NCBI GenBank assembly: GCA_903904855.1
Contig: CAIVEH010000042.1
Coordinates: 21,636 to 85,635 of the forward strand
DNA from: an uncultured Bacteroidota bacterium
GTDB lineage: Bacteria; Bacteroidota; Bacteroidia; Chitinophagales; Chitinophagaceae
Direction: 5' to 3'
Length of the DNA: 64,000 nt
Every line of letters starts with the position of its first letter. Within the stretch, counting starts at the first letter, position 1. The translations under genes were made by a program, and so were the position numbers. Below the pieces are notes generated by a model. The model was not told the DNA's origin. It worked only from the letters and a program-made list of their open reading frames with translations, and did not search any database. Below are positions 17,337 to 25,505 of the stretch, in pieces.

Positions 17337-17579
17337 ATGAGAACCAAGATTTTCTTTACCTTAGTTTTACTGGTGATGCTTTATGCATTTTCCGGTTGCC
17401 AGATGCACAATCCTCATGGGACCCCATTCAGGTCTTACCATGCTTCCAAAAGGACACACCGGCACTGGGGCATTCACAAGCGCACCTCGGGAAGGGAAAG
17501 ATACTGGGGCAAGCACCGCCGGTATGGCCCACGCAGCTACAGAAGCCGCGGACATTTCCGTCAATACCAGAACCAGTAG
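17337..17579 (+). CDS. Small very basic lipoprotein
   Basis: 80 residues from ATG 17337. A signal peptide (FFTLVLLVMLYAF) ends in a lipobox S-G-C. The mature part is almost all Arg, His, Gly, Tyr and Ser (RYWGKHRRYGPRSYRSRG), so it is strongly cationic. The composition suggests binding to polyanions (LPS, nucleic acid) or low complexity without structure; no family is recognised. It diverges from pdxJ. Confidence 0.55.
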   Translation: MRTKIFFTLVLLVMLYAFSGCQMHNPHGTPFRSYHASKRTHRHWGIHKRTSGRERYWGKHRRYGPRSYRSRGHFRQYQNQ

Positions 17580-17709
17580 TTTTAGCCTACTATTTCACGA
17601 TTATTTAATTATTTATTGTTGCTGGGTCAACTGTTTGCCTCCTTTATCGGGTGGGCAGGACTCTTGTTGCTTATTCAATAAGTTTCATAATGGATCGGCA
17701 ACAATTTTA

Positions 17710-18237
17710 TCATTTAGTACCCGATGTTTTGGGCAAATTGTTCTTCTTTTCATTCTCTACTTTGGCTATATAACTCAGCTCACTCTCACGTAATCCTGAA
17801 GAACAAAATCTATTGACCATATCGGCAAATTCGCCATCGCCAAATAATTCGCCATGACCATATTGCGGCGAACCACATTCTGCTGACAACAGGTAAGTAA
17901 GGTGAGCGCCACTGCTCCGGGGAGCGCCCTGATATAATATTGTTATCAGCTCTCTGAATTGATTTCTTGCTATGCCTAAAAGATTTTCTTTTGCCTCAAT
18001 CAAAGTATTCCCCTGGCCACAAAGTTTGTATTGAATATGGACAATTTCGCTGTGGTTTTCCCATGATATTTTTAGTACCAGTTCCTTTTCATCAGCCATT
18101 CCAAATGAAAAGGGAGAATGATTCTTCAAGTGCCTTTGCTGGCTGGGTGAGTCAGGTTTATTCTTTTGTGAGTAAGCATTTTCCTGCGATATTAATAATA
18201 ATAAAAATGCCATTATTATTAAATGCGATTTATTCAT
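17710..18237 (-). CDS. Secreted hypothetical protein
   Basis: 175 residues with a signal peptide (IIMAFLLLLISQENAYSQ). The mature part has a beta segment (KELVLKISWENHSEIVHIQY), a helical segment (LIEAKENLLGIARNQFRELI) and a Cys-containing C-terminal half. No family recognised. It stands alone with ~270 bp of non-coding DNA upstream. Confidence 0.55.
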   Translation of the reverse strand: MNKSHLIIMAFLLLLISQENAYSQKNKPDSPSQQRHLKNHSPFSFGMADEKELVLKISWENHSEIVHIQYKLCGQGNTLIEAKENLLGIARNQFRELITILYQGAPRSSGAHLTYLLSAECGSPQYGHGELFGDGEFADMVNRFCSSGLRESELSYIAKVENEKKNNLPKTSGTK

Positions 18238-18511
18238 ATTAAATTATTGAATTTTTGCAAAATTAAGGCAATTTATTGGAAGGGTTGGAGTTTAGTAAAA
18301 AAGCTGCGATTTGTAATTGATGGCAGGAAAATTAAAGTTTGTATTACTTTGTCTAAGGTACTCCCAGAGATACTTTGAAAGGCCGTAATATGGGGGATAT
18401 TGCAGGGAAAAGGATGGTTATTATATTTCAGAGTTTGTAATCAAAATGTTTCATATCAATAAGACGACACTAATGTTTATTATTTTAAATAAGAAGAGTG
18501 ATTAAGTACTC

Positions 18512-19573
18512 TTATCTTCTAATATTATTTTGAAGATAATCATTCAGTTTTCTGGAATATACATCCAATTCTGTAGTAGATTCTAAAAGATGAGAGATAT
18601 ACGAAAAGTAATCACCTTCCTTTGTAGGTATCCCTTCTTTCAAAAGATGTATTATTCCTTGACAACTTGAAATTGGTTTTCTAATTTCATGAGATACCAT
18701 AAAAAGCATATCTTCAATTGTCATTAAATATTTTTCCCGATCCTCTTCCAATTTCTTTTTATCATCTATTTGAATTCTTAATGACAAATATCCATCTATA
18801 TTATCATTGTTATTTTTCAGAGGGATAATGACTGTATCAACCCAATAATATGAACCATCCTTTGCTTTATTCTTTATCTCTCCATTCCACATCTTTCCAT
18901 CGGAAATATTCTGCCACATTTCTTCAAAATATTCTCTTGGATGATATTTAGAATTAATAATGCGGTGGTTTTTCCCAATCAATTCTTCTTTTGAGTATTT
19001 AGAAATATTGCAAAAATTATTATTAACATAGGTAATAATGCCCCTTTTATCAGTGATTGAGCAAATAATGTTTGAATCTATTGCTTTTTGATATGATTGC
19101 AACAAGTTCCCTACTTTTATATTATCACTTTTTATTGAATTTAGTTCTGCAAGAGTAAATTCTAATTCCGCATTTTTAGTTGACAGGAACTTATTGGCTT
19201 CATGGATATATGTTACATCAGTGGTAATACCTGTAATTGTATCAGGTAATCTACCACTGCCTGTCTTGTAAATTGCATCACCCTGAATATACTTAATTGT
19301 TTTATTCTTATGGATTATTCTAAATTCATTATAAGATCTACCTAGTTTAATAGCATCAGAAATACCTTGTTTCCATTTTTCAATATCCTCAGGATGAAGA
19401 GAATTGAAGAATATAGACTGGTCATTCATCATTTGTGATGGATTATAACCCCATAGGCTAAAGCATGCTTCATTTGTGTAAAGTAATTCAAAAGTGGTGG
19501 CATCAATACACCATACTACATCGTTAATTTCGGATAATACATTAAATAAATGTTGTTTGAGAGGTGCAAGCAT
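18512..19573 (-). CDS. PAS-PAS-DHp signalling protein lacking a kinase ATPase domain
   Basis: 353 residues, soluble. PAS domain 1 spans ~10-125 (VVWCIDATTFELLYTNEA; W-G-Y-N-P), then a short coiled segment, PAS domain 2 with PAC ~165-285 (ITDKRGIITYVNNNF; GSYYWVDTVIIPL), and a histidine-kinase dimerisation helix with an intact H-box MVSHEIRKPISS. The protein stops ~50 residues later: there is no N-box, G1 or G2 of the HATPase_c domain, and no frame carrying them directly downstream. It could accept or donate phosphate with a partner kinase, dimerise with one, or be a truncated kinase. No response regulator is adjacent. Confidence 0.75.
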   Translation of the reverse strand: MLAPLKQHLFNVLSEINDVVWCIDATTFELLYTNEACFSLWGYNPSQMMNDQSIFFNSLHPEDIEKWKQGISDAIKLGRSYNEFRIIHKNKTIKYIQGDAIYKTGSGRLPDTITGITTDVTYIHEANKFLSTKNAELEFTLAELNSIKSDNIKVGNLLQSYQKAIDSNIICSITDKRGIITYVNNNFCNISKYSKEELIGKNHRIINSKYHPREYFEEMWQNISDGKMWNGEIKNKAKDGSYYWVDTVIIPLKNNNDNIDGYLSLRIQIDDKKKLEEDREKYLMTIEDMLFMVSHEIRKPISSCQGIIHLLKEGIPTKEGDYFSYISHLLESTTELDVYSRKLNDYLQNNIRR

Positions 19574-19702
19574 TTTTGTTTTTTTGCAAAATAATAAAAA
19601 CTATCTTAACGATTAACCATTAAATATTTAATTATTTAAATAAAAATCTAATCTCTAAAAAATGATATTGACAGGCTAAGTGTCGGAATGGAGTCGGAAA
19701 GG

Positions 19703-19740
19703 TAAAATAAAAAAGGGTTCCAATTGCTTGAAACCCTTTC
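19703..19740 (-). terminator. Terminator downstream of tRNA-Arg and its repeat array
   Basis: AAAGGGTT (19712-19719) pairs with AACCCTTT (19732-19739) over a 12-base loop. On the minus strand it is followed by a T-rich run. The AACCCTTT half also ends the units of the adjacent 33-bp array. Confidence 0.7.
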
Positions 19741-19747
19741 TGGTGGC

Positions 19748-19813
19748 TGTGACCGCCTGGATTCGAAACCGAACCCTTTTTGTGGCTGCCTGGGTTCAAA
19801 CCTGAACCCTTTG
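19748..19813 (-). repeat. 33-bp tandem copies of the tRNA-Arg 3' end
   Basis: Two units (19748-19780 and 19781-19813) repeat the 3' end of the tRNA gene (19814-19846) at an exact 33-bp period. Each keeps a T-loop-like GGTTTGAA or GGTTTCGAA element and an acceptor-like GGCGGTCACA or GGCAGCCACA tail on the minus strand, and units end in AACCCTTT. They differ from each other at several positions, so the duplications are not recent. Confidence 0.7.
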
Positions 19814-19815
19814 TG

Positions 19816-19889
19816 TGACCGCGTCAGGATTCAAACCTGAAACCTTCTGATCCGTAGTCAGATGCTCTATTCAGTTGAGCTACGCAGCC
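19816..19889 (-). tRNA. tRNA-Arg (anticodon ACG)
   Basis: Minus strand, 74 nt. Acceptor GGCTGCG pairs with CGCGGTC (two G-T wobbles), the D-arm contains AGCTCAACTGAATAGAGC, the anticodon stem TCTGA/TCAGA encloses loop CTACGGA giving anticodon ACG (read after A-to-I editing), and the T-arm TCAGG/CCTGA encloses TTTGAAT. Discriminator base is A; CCA is not encoded. All arms close, so it should be functional. Confidence 0.95.
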
Positions 19890-19997
19890 ATTATTATTAG
19901 AAAAGTAAAGGTTTGCAAAAGTAATTCGGCAACCATTTTTTCTAAGGGAGTGCAAAGATACATAAGTTGTATCTATTTGCCAAGTCAATTTTTTCAA

Positions 19998-20273
19998 TCA
20001 TAAAAGCCGCGCCACCAGCCGGTCTGAAAGGCCTTCTTCCAGTATTTCCCTGAATTCATCATCATCAAACTGCCATTTATCGAACAGGAAATCGAGCGTA
20101 ATGGGCTGGAAACGGAAATTGGTTTTTTTAAACTTTTTTTTAGTTTCATAACCAGCCGGCAGTGTGATATCTATTTCGTAATGTACCGTGTCGTCCTTCA
20201 AAATCTCCGTACAGTTACATATCCAGATGCCGTTGGATAATTTGATTTTTACACTAAATTTATCCGTCTGCAT
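19998..20273 (-). CDS. Small hypothetical protein
   Basis: 91 residues, no signal peptide or membrane segment. The N-terminal half is beta-like (KFSVKIKLSNGIWICNCTEIL; VHYEIDITLPAGY); the C-terminal half is acidic (DKWQFDDDEFREILEEGLSD) and ends with VARLL. No family recognised. It sits between tRNA-Arg and the multicopper oxidase. Confidence 0.55.
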   Translation of the reverse strand: MQTDKFSVKIKLSNGIWICNCTEILKDDTVHYEIDITLPAGYETKKKFKKTNFRFQPITLDFLFDKWQFDDDEFREILEEGLSDRLVARLL

Positions 20274-20328
20274 TACATAAAGCTAAGAAAAATCCGGCGC
20301 CCGGCCCCAAATCTTAATAATGCAGATG

Positions 20329-22026
20329 CTACCGGACCATAAAAGTTTTACGGATGGAGTGCCCAGATGAAATAGCTGTAACGAAATACAGCCCCTTAAC
20401 CCATTGAGCAGTATTGATTGTTATAGTGTTTTCCAAAGTGCCTGCATACACCTTCCTGCCCATCACGTCATATACTGCAATGCCTGATACGCCGGAGCTG
20501 GCTGCACCCTCGATGCTAATAGTAATAGATTCGCTGGCTGGATTGGGAAACACCATCATACCTTTCTCTGTCGAATTGATGTTGTTCACTGAAGCCCTTT
20601 CACCACCCACAACAAACTGCCCCATCATTCCGTCGTCTTCATGCATCAGTATATGGCAATGGTACATGTAAGGCAAAGTTGTGTCGGCGAAATCATCAAA
20701 TTTTGCAATGAACCTGACTGTTTCATTGGGTTGAATCAACAACACATCCTTTCGGCCTCTTTCAACCGCATCGGGTGGGTTTCCGTTTCTGTCGAGAATA
20801 TAAAAATGCACATCGTGAATATGAAACGGATGTGCCACCATGGTACTGTCCATCAATGTCCATATTTCTATGTTATTGAGTGGTATATGGTAGTCAATCC
20901 GGTTCGCATCATACAGGTTATGGTTAAAGTAAAACGGCCCGTCCATAACCATCATACTATCTGCTGTCATGTGTATTGTGCGGGTAGTATTGGCCATACT
21001 TTCGGTATAAGGTGTATCGGGTACGAGGGTAGCAGGTATTGTTGTGATTGGCGCTGCGGTTTGCGCACCAATATTAATTTGAAGGATATTAAAGTTTATT
21101 CCGTTCAGCGGGCTGTTCATCAGCGGGCTACCCGGAGGCATGGGCATGGTAGGACCACCCTGCACACCCATCGGCAATTCAGAGGCATAACTCATCAGAT
21201 GAATGGTTTGCCCCGCCATACCATCAAGGTCAACCAGTATTTCTGCCCGCTCACCCGGCGATAACCTGACCCGGGTAGCAGTTACCGGCGCTGGCAATAA
21301 ACCACCATCATTGCCAATAACCTTAAAAGATTTGCTGGCTGTAAAACCAAAGTTAAAGGTGCGCTCGCCTGAGGCATTAAGCAGCCTGAGGCGGACCACC
21401 TGTGCCGGTAAATTTACAAGAGGGCTATCAGTGCCATTTACGAGGACAATACTATCTACCATGCCCCTGGGCATAAACTGGTTCAGGCTATCCAGCTCCA
21501 CCGACTGCACAATAACCGGGAAATCATCAATACCATACCTGCGGGGAAGCATCAAGGCTTGTTCGGCACTATCCTGAATGATTATTAATCCTGCATCGCC
21601 TTTTATAGCCTGCGCAGCTGTTTTCATCATCATGTGCGGATGATACCAGTAGGTTGCCGCATTATTTCTGACAATGAATTTCGGACTCCAGCTCATGCCA
21701 TCCATGATCATACTAAATGGACCTCCATCATTTGCCGGGGCTACATGCAGGCCATGCCAGTGCATGGAAGTAGTATCGCCCATCTGGTTGTTTACTGTTA
21801 TGCTCACGCTATCTCCCTTACGTAAGAAAAGAGTAGGGCCCAGATATTTATGGCTGTTGATACCGAACGTTTGTGTAAACGTGCCCGGAAAAAATGAAAC
21901 ACTGTCGCGGTGAACAGTAAGATTGAATGCAGTGCCGGAAAGTGTATCGGGTACATACAACAAATGCTGTGCCCTTGCCTGATAAATGAAGCAGGCTAAC
22001 ACAGCAAAGAGTGTAATTCTTTTCAT
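20329..22026 (-). CDS. Multicopper oxidase with T9SS sorting domain
   Basis: 565 residues from ATG 22026 (MKRITLFAVLACFIYQARAQ), which begins the signal peptide; the longer frame to 22122 is rejected. All copper motifs are intact: HWHGLH (89-94), WYHPH (127-131), HPFHIH (399-404) and HCHILMH (456-462), with Met467 as likely axial ligand of type 1 copper. A Met/Pro-rich stretch at ~286-303 recalls CueO-like cuprous oxidases. The last ~75 residues are a T9SS sorting domain (FPNPASESITI; VYDVMGRKVYAG; KGLYFVTAIS). The enzyme couples one-electron oxidation (copper(I), phenolics or similar) to O2 reduction, probably at the cell surface or in the medium. It is divergent from a TetR regulator. Confidence 0.92.
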   Translation of the reverse strand: MKRITLFAVLACFIYQARAQHLLYVPDTLSGTAFNLTVHRDSVSFFPGTFTQTFGINSHKYLGPTLFLRKGDSVSITVNNQMGDTTSMHWHGLHVAPANDGGPFSMIMDGMSWSPKFIVRNNAATYWYHPHMMMKTAAQAIKGDAGLIIIQDSAEQALMLPRRYGIDDFPVIVQSVELDSLNQFMPRGMVDSIVLVNGTDSPLVNLPAQVVRLRLLNASGERTFNFGFTASKSFKVIGNDGGLLPAPVTATRVRLSPGERAEILVDLDGMAGQTIHLMSYASELPMGVQGGPTMPMPPGSPLMNSPLNGINFNILQINIGAQTAAPITTIPATLVPDTPYTESMANTTRTIHMTADSMMVMDGPFYFNHNLYDANRIDYHIPLNNIEIWTLMDSTMVAHPFHIHDVHFYILDRNGNPPDAVERGRKDVLLIQPNETVRFIAKFDDFADTTLPYMYHCHILMHEDDGMMGQFVVGGERASVNNINSTEKGMMVFPNPASESITISIEGAASSGVSGIAVYDVMGRKVYAGTLENTITINTAQWVKGLYFVTAISSGHSIRKTFMVR

Positions 22027-22221
22027 CGTCCAATTATTTATAAGATGAGCGAAGGTACCTCCTATTTTTATAAATAAATCTGATAACCGGTAGATTAAAT
22101 TGATCCTGTTTATTGTCCGCACTACCGAATCAAAACAATCATTAATTAAAAAATGAATAAGAGAATAACAGTGGAAAGAAAGAAAAATTTTGACAGCAAA
22201 ATAATTTCGGTTAATTTTACC

Positions 22222-22243
22222 GACTGTTTAGTCAGTCTGTAAT
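22222..22243. promoter_or_regulatory. Operator-like site upstream of the TetR gene
   Basis: GACTGTTTAGTC (22222-22233) is an inverted repeat with GACT/AGTC arms, and the overlapping TTAGTCAGTCTGTAAT (22228-22243) recurs with few changes at 22832-22847 before the SDR gene. It abuts the TetR start codon and lies in the intergenic region shared with the multicopper oxidase. Autoregulation is inferred. Confidence 0.5.
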
Positions 22244-22244
22244 C

Positions 22245-22805
22245 GTGGACAAAAGAAAACAAATACTGGATTCAGCCTTAAAACTCTTTGTAGAGTATGG
22301 CTTCCATGGCACACCAACCAGCCTTATAGCTAAGGAGGCTGGTGTGGCCAATGGTACTTTGTTTCATTATTTCGCCACCAAGGATGCACTGGTCATAGCC
22401 CTGTATGTAGATATTAAATCCCGGATGGCATTGTATCTTTCAGAGCAGACAGGAACCCAGAAGACTTACAAGGATACTATCAGGGAACAATATATTGCCT
22501 CTGTATACTGGGCGCTGGAAAATAAGCTGGAGTTCCGATTCACAGAGCAGTTTAAGACCTCTCCATTCTTTGCACAAATAGCGCCAAAAGAGATTGAGGA
22601 ATCGCTGAAGCCCTTTTACGATATGCTTTATGCAGGCATCAGTGAAAAAATAATAAAACCTCAACCTGTTGATCTTTTGTTTACACTTATCAGCAGCCAG
22701 ACTTTCGGGCTTAATCAATACCTGCTTAGCCATCAGTTTTCAAAAACAAAACAACATCAGGTCATCAGCGATACATTTGAGATGCTGTGGGCAATGATAA
22801 CGTGA
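22245..22805 (+). CDS. TetR/AcrR family transcriptional regulator
   Basis: 186 residues starting at GTG 22245. The N-terminal ~45 residues are a TetR DNA-binding domain (KRKQILDSALKLFVEYGFHG; SLIAKEAGVANGTLFHYFATKD). The remainder is an all-helical ligand-binding domain with no evident family. It likely represses its own gene and the SDR gene 57 bp downstream, given matching boxes before both. Multicopper oxidase control is possible because the first box lies in their common spacer. Confidence 0.92.
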   Translation: MDKRKQILDSALKLFVEYGFHGTPTSLIAKEAGVANGTLFHYFATKDALVIALYVDIKSRMALYLSEQTGTQKTYKDTIREQYIASVYWALENKLEFRFTEQFKTSPFFAQIAPKEIEESLKPFYDMLYAGISEKIIKPQPVDLLFTLISSQTFGLNQYLLSHQFSKTKQHQVISDTFEMLWAMIT

Positions 22806-22831
22806 TTTTTTTTAACCAAATAATAGAGTGA

Positions 22832-22847
22832 TTAGTCAATCTAATTT
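22832..22847. promoter_or_regulatory. Second operator-like site, upstream of the SDR gene
   Basis: TTAGTCAATCTAATTT repeats the box at 22228-22243 (TTAGTCAGTCTGTAAT) in the same orientation. It is 16 bp before the SDR start codon, a position where a bound repressor would block transcription or initiation. Confidence 0.45.
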
Positions 22848-22862
22848 AAATAAACAGATAAA

Positions 22863-23675
22863 ATGAACAAAGTAGCATTAGTAACAGGGGCCTCATCAGG
22901 CATAGGCATGGAAACAGCCATATTGCTGAAAGAACAAGGATACATTGTATATGGCGCAGCCCGCCGCACAGAGAAGATGGAGCAGCTGAAACAAGCCGGT
23001 ATAAAACTCCTGGCAATGGATGTGACCGAAGAAGCTTCAATGGTAAACGGAGTAAAGGAAATATTGCAGGCAGAGGGCCGGATAGATGTGCTGGTGAATA
23101 ATGCCGGTTATGGTTCTTACGGCGCACTGGAAGATGTGCCGCTGTCGGAGGCGCGCTACCAGTTTGAAGTCAACATTTTCGGTATGGCCAGATTGACCCA
23201 GCTTATATTGCCTCATATGCGCCAGCAACGTTCCGGGCGTATCATCAATATTTCATCCATTGGTGGTAAAATTGGAGAGCCGCACGGCGCATGGTATCAT
23301 GCCACAAAGTATGCTGTAGAAGGCCTCAGCGATAGCCTGCGCATGGAGCTGAAGGAGTTTGGTATAGATGTGGTCATCATAGAACCGGGAGCTATTATCA
23401 CCGAATGGGCAGGTATAGCAAGAGAGCATATGCTCAAAACTTCGGGCAATACTGCCTATAAAGACCTGACTATAAAACATGCCTCTATGTTTCAAAAGGC
23501 CGATAAAGCAGGATCAAAGCCAATAGTTGTTGCCAGAACAATAGTGCGGGCCATAACCACCAGCCACCCTAAAATAAGATATGCCACTGGCGGTGGTGCA
23601 AAAATGATACTTTTTGTAAGGCGCATATTGAGCGACAGGATGTTCGACAGGCTGATGCTGAGTTTAATGAAATAA
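22863..23675 (+). CDS. Short-chain dehydrogenase/reductase
   Basis: 270 residues, classical SDR. Cofactor motif TGASSGIG near the start, NNAG at ~77, catalytic Ser in INISSIGG and Y-x-x-x-K in YHATKYAVEGL. An Arg pair after the second strand (ARRTEKM) suggests NADP(H). A hydrophobic C-terminal part is usual for the family. The substrate is unknown. It is transcribed with the TetR gene and shares an operator-like box with it, so it may answer the same inducer. Confidence 0.9.
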   Translation: MNKVALVTGASSGIGMETAILLKEQGYIVYGAARRTEKMEQLKQAGIKLLAMDVTEEASMVNGVKEILQAEGRIDVLVNNAGYGSYGALEDVPLSEARYQFEVNIFGMARLTQLILPHMRQQRSGRIINISSIGGKIGEPHGAWYHATKYAVEGLSDSLRMELKEFGIDVVIIEPGAIITEWAGIAREHMLKTSGNTAYKDLTIKHASMFQKADKAGSKPIVVARTIVRAITTSHPKIRYATGGGAKMILFVRRILSDRMFDRLMLSLMK

Positions 23676-23705
23676 GCGTTAGTTATCACCAAACCTGCAG
23701 TACTC

Positions 23706-24032
23706 TTAACTGTGCAGAAGCATTGATACTGCCACACCGGGCATAACACCCATACCGGTAACGGTTTTAGACAGTATATACAGATACTAGGATCCAGGAG
23801 GACATATTGTACTGGTATGTTTACCTGCTGTACTTGTAACCGGGTTCAGATTATCCAATTCTGCGGGTATACTATAACCGCCTGCCCTAGTCCATGATAT
23901 AAAACCATTATTGGGTATCTGAGCCTGCAAAGTACCATTGATTATTATCCCGAAAATTACAATAACCAGTATTTTGATCTTAGTATTGTAGCCGGTTTTT
24001 ATACGTTGCCATTCTTTTAAAAGAAGCAGCAT
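23706..24032 (-). pseudogene. Truncated remnant of a secreted protein gene
   Basis: A signal peptide (ILVIVIFGIIINGTLQAQ) is followed by IPNNGFISWTRAGGYSIP, like the start of a secreted T9SS-type protein that begins with an N-G-F-x-x-W strand. The frame has a TAG at 23787-23789 and then continues in the same frame (SKTVTGMGVMPGVAVS) to a TAA at 23706, after which no similarity is visible. The expected ATG is also missing: the ORF must start far upstream at an unlikely site. Family recall is uncertain; decay is well supported. Confidence 0.55.
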
Positions 24033-24070
24033 AGCGCCTGAAATATTTCAAACCCGGCTTTTGCCTTGGG

Positions 24071-24331
24071 TTAGTTAGAAGACTGCAAAAATTCAACAAC
24101 TTTATCTTTTTCAGTCTCGGTAAGATTGGCCCTTATCTTCATGTGAGTTCCCACCACTTCCCAGTTTTCCTTACCGAAAGTCGTTGGCGATGGTACATTA
24201 TGGCATCGCTGGCAATTTTCGCCCCACAATTGAGCGCCACTCTTATCTGCAATTAATTTTGGTGTTGCACAACCAAAAATTACAGAACCCAGAACAAACA
24301 ATAGTATAATTAGTGTTTTTATCTTTTTCAT
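24071..24331 (-). CDS. Monohaem c-type cytochrome lipoprotein
   Basis: 86 residues. Lipoprotein signal (IILLFVLGSVIFGC), one haem site CQRCH, and a downstream Met in GTHMKIRANLT as probable sixth ligand. The C-terminal helix (EKDKVVEFLQSS) is typical of small class I cytochromes. It would carry electrons in the periplasm, anchored to a membrane. It follows the porin gene by 22 bp on the same strand, so the two are probably co-transcribed. Confidence 0.8.
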   Translation of the reverse strand: MKKIKTLIILLFVLGSVIFGCATPKLIADKSGAQLWGENCQRCHNVPSPTTFGKENWEVVGTHMKIRANLTETEKDKVVEFLQSSN

Positions 24332-24353
24332 TTTATTGATTTTTAAAACTTCA

Positions 24354-25505
24354 TTAAAATCCTAATCCCCATTGTATCTGTATACCATTACGGTTATCAG
24401 CGCCCTTCTGGGTATTCATCTGGTAATCCAGTTTCAAAACAGAGTGCCATGAAAGCCAATAGTTCAGCCCTACAGTCGACTGTTTGAAATCTCCGCCCCA
24501 CATTGCTTTCTCCGGCAATGTCATAGAAGAATACCTGAAAGCCAGTTCCAGATTTTTAAAGAAGTTATTGTTCACAAACGCGGGCCTTAATCCCAATTGG
24601 ATGTAATAAGATTGGCTCTTATTATCCCACGTAGTATCCATACCAGACATCACCGGATAGGATTCAGCCTTATCCACATTCATCATGTTATACTGGGCCT
24701 TCACATCCAGGTTGCTTTTTATAAAATTCAGTTTATGGCAGTACGAAAGGTCCAGTGCATACATCTGAGCTCCGATGTTCTGATACAATACATTTCCTTT
24801 ATCACCTACTTTGGCTACCTGGCCCGAAACCCCTATTTCCACTGATGAGTTGGATAAAGGCAGGAAACCTATTCTGCCTCCTATTGCCTTATTATCGTTA
24901 TTGTCATTGATATTCTCAAACATAAGCATTCCGGTCATCATAGTATTGGACGGATCTGTCACCAGATTAGGCCCGTTGGATATATAAGCTACATAATTGA
25001 TTTTCGATTTTCCTAATTGCCCGCCACCTCTAAACTCTACACCTATTTCGGCCATTGGGCCAACCATAGTACCAATATCATGATTAAAGCCAAGCGGAGG
25101 ATCTGTGAACTTATTGATCCAAGATGGGTGGATTCGCTCATTAAAAATTCCAAATGGACTCAGGAATTTACCAGCCCCGATCTCCAGATACTTGCATAAT
25201 TTATAGTGCAGCGTAGCATATTCCAGATCGAATTTTGTGGTACCATCGGTTATTTCAATCATCAGTTCAGATTCGAAGAAAAGCTTGTCCGATTTTTTCC
25301 ACAAAAAAATGGGATTGAAACCTGTAGGTCCGAAGTTGGAGTTTTCTTTATCCATTTTAGAGTAACCTGCAAAACCAAATCCGGACACAAGAAGTTTCGT
25401 ATCACTGCTTTTTTGAGTCTCCTGGGTTGCGGTCTGACCAGTATTTTGCCCCATCCCATTAAAGGCAAACAACAGTGTAAGAATGGTAAACGATAATTTT
25501 TTCAT
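24354..25505 (-). CDS. Porin-like outer-membrane protein
   Basis: 383 residues. Signal peptide to ~residue 20 (FNGMGQ). The body is a series of amphipathic strands with GAGKFLSPFGIFNERIHPSWINK and GPMAEIGVEFRGGG, as in phosphate-selective porin O/P-like proteins of Bacteroidota, and it ends in Phe (QIQWGLGF), the usual barrel-insertion signal. Probable role: passive uptake of an anionic or small solute. The small cytochrome gene lies just downstream. Confidence 0.75.
   Translation of the reverse strand: MKKLSFTILTLLFAFNGMGQNTGQTATQETQKSSDTKLLVSGFGFAGYSKMDKENSNFGPTGFNPIFLWKKSDKLFFESELMIEITDGTTKFDLEYATLHYKLCKYLEIGAGKFLSPFGIFNERIHPSWINKFTDPPLGFNHDIGTMVGPMAEIGVEFRGGGQLGKSKINYVAYISNGPNLVTDPSNTMMTGMLMFENINDNNDNKAIGGRIGFLPLSNSSVEIGVSGQVAKVGDKGNVLYQNIGAQMYALDLSYCHKLNFIKSNLDVKAQYNMMNVDKAESYPVMSGMDTTWDNKSQSYYIQLGLRPAFVNNNFFKNLELAFRYSSMTLPEKAMWGGDFKQSTVGLNYWLSWHSVLKLDYQMNTQKGADNRNGIQIQWGLGF

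Noticed and set aside
19748..19846. Reading the 33-bp array as a CRISPR.
   Set aside because: Units are contiguous without spacers, diverge from each other, derive from a tRNA 3' end, and no cas genes are present.
11198..23789. Possible TAG recoding, because both the DUF4238 gene (11198) and the secreted remnant (23787) have in-frame TAG codons.
   Set aside because: TAG ends clearly intact genes here (S41 peptidase at 3385, alpha/beta hydrolase at 27842, cca at 51892), so it is a normal stop and the two cases are better read as decay.
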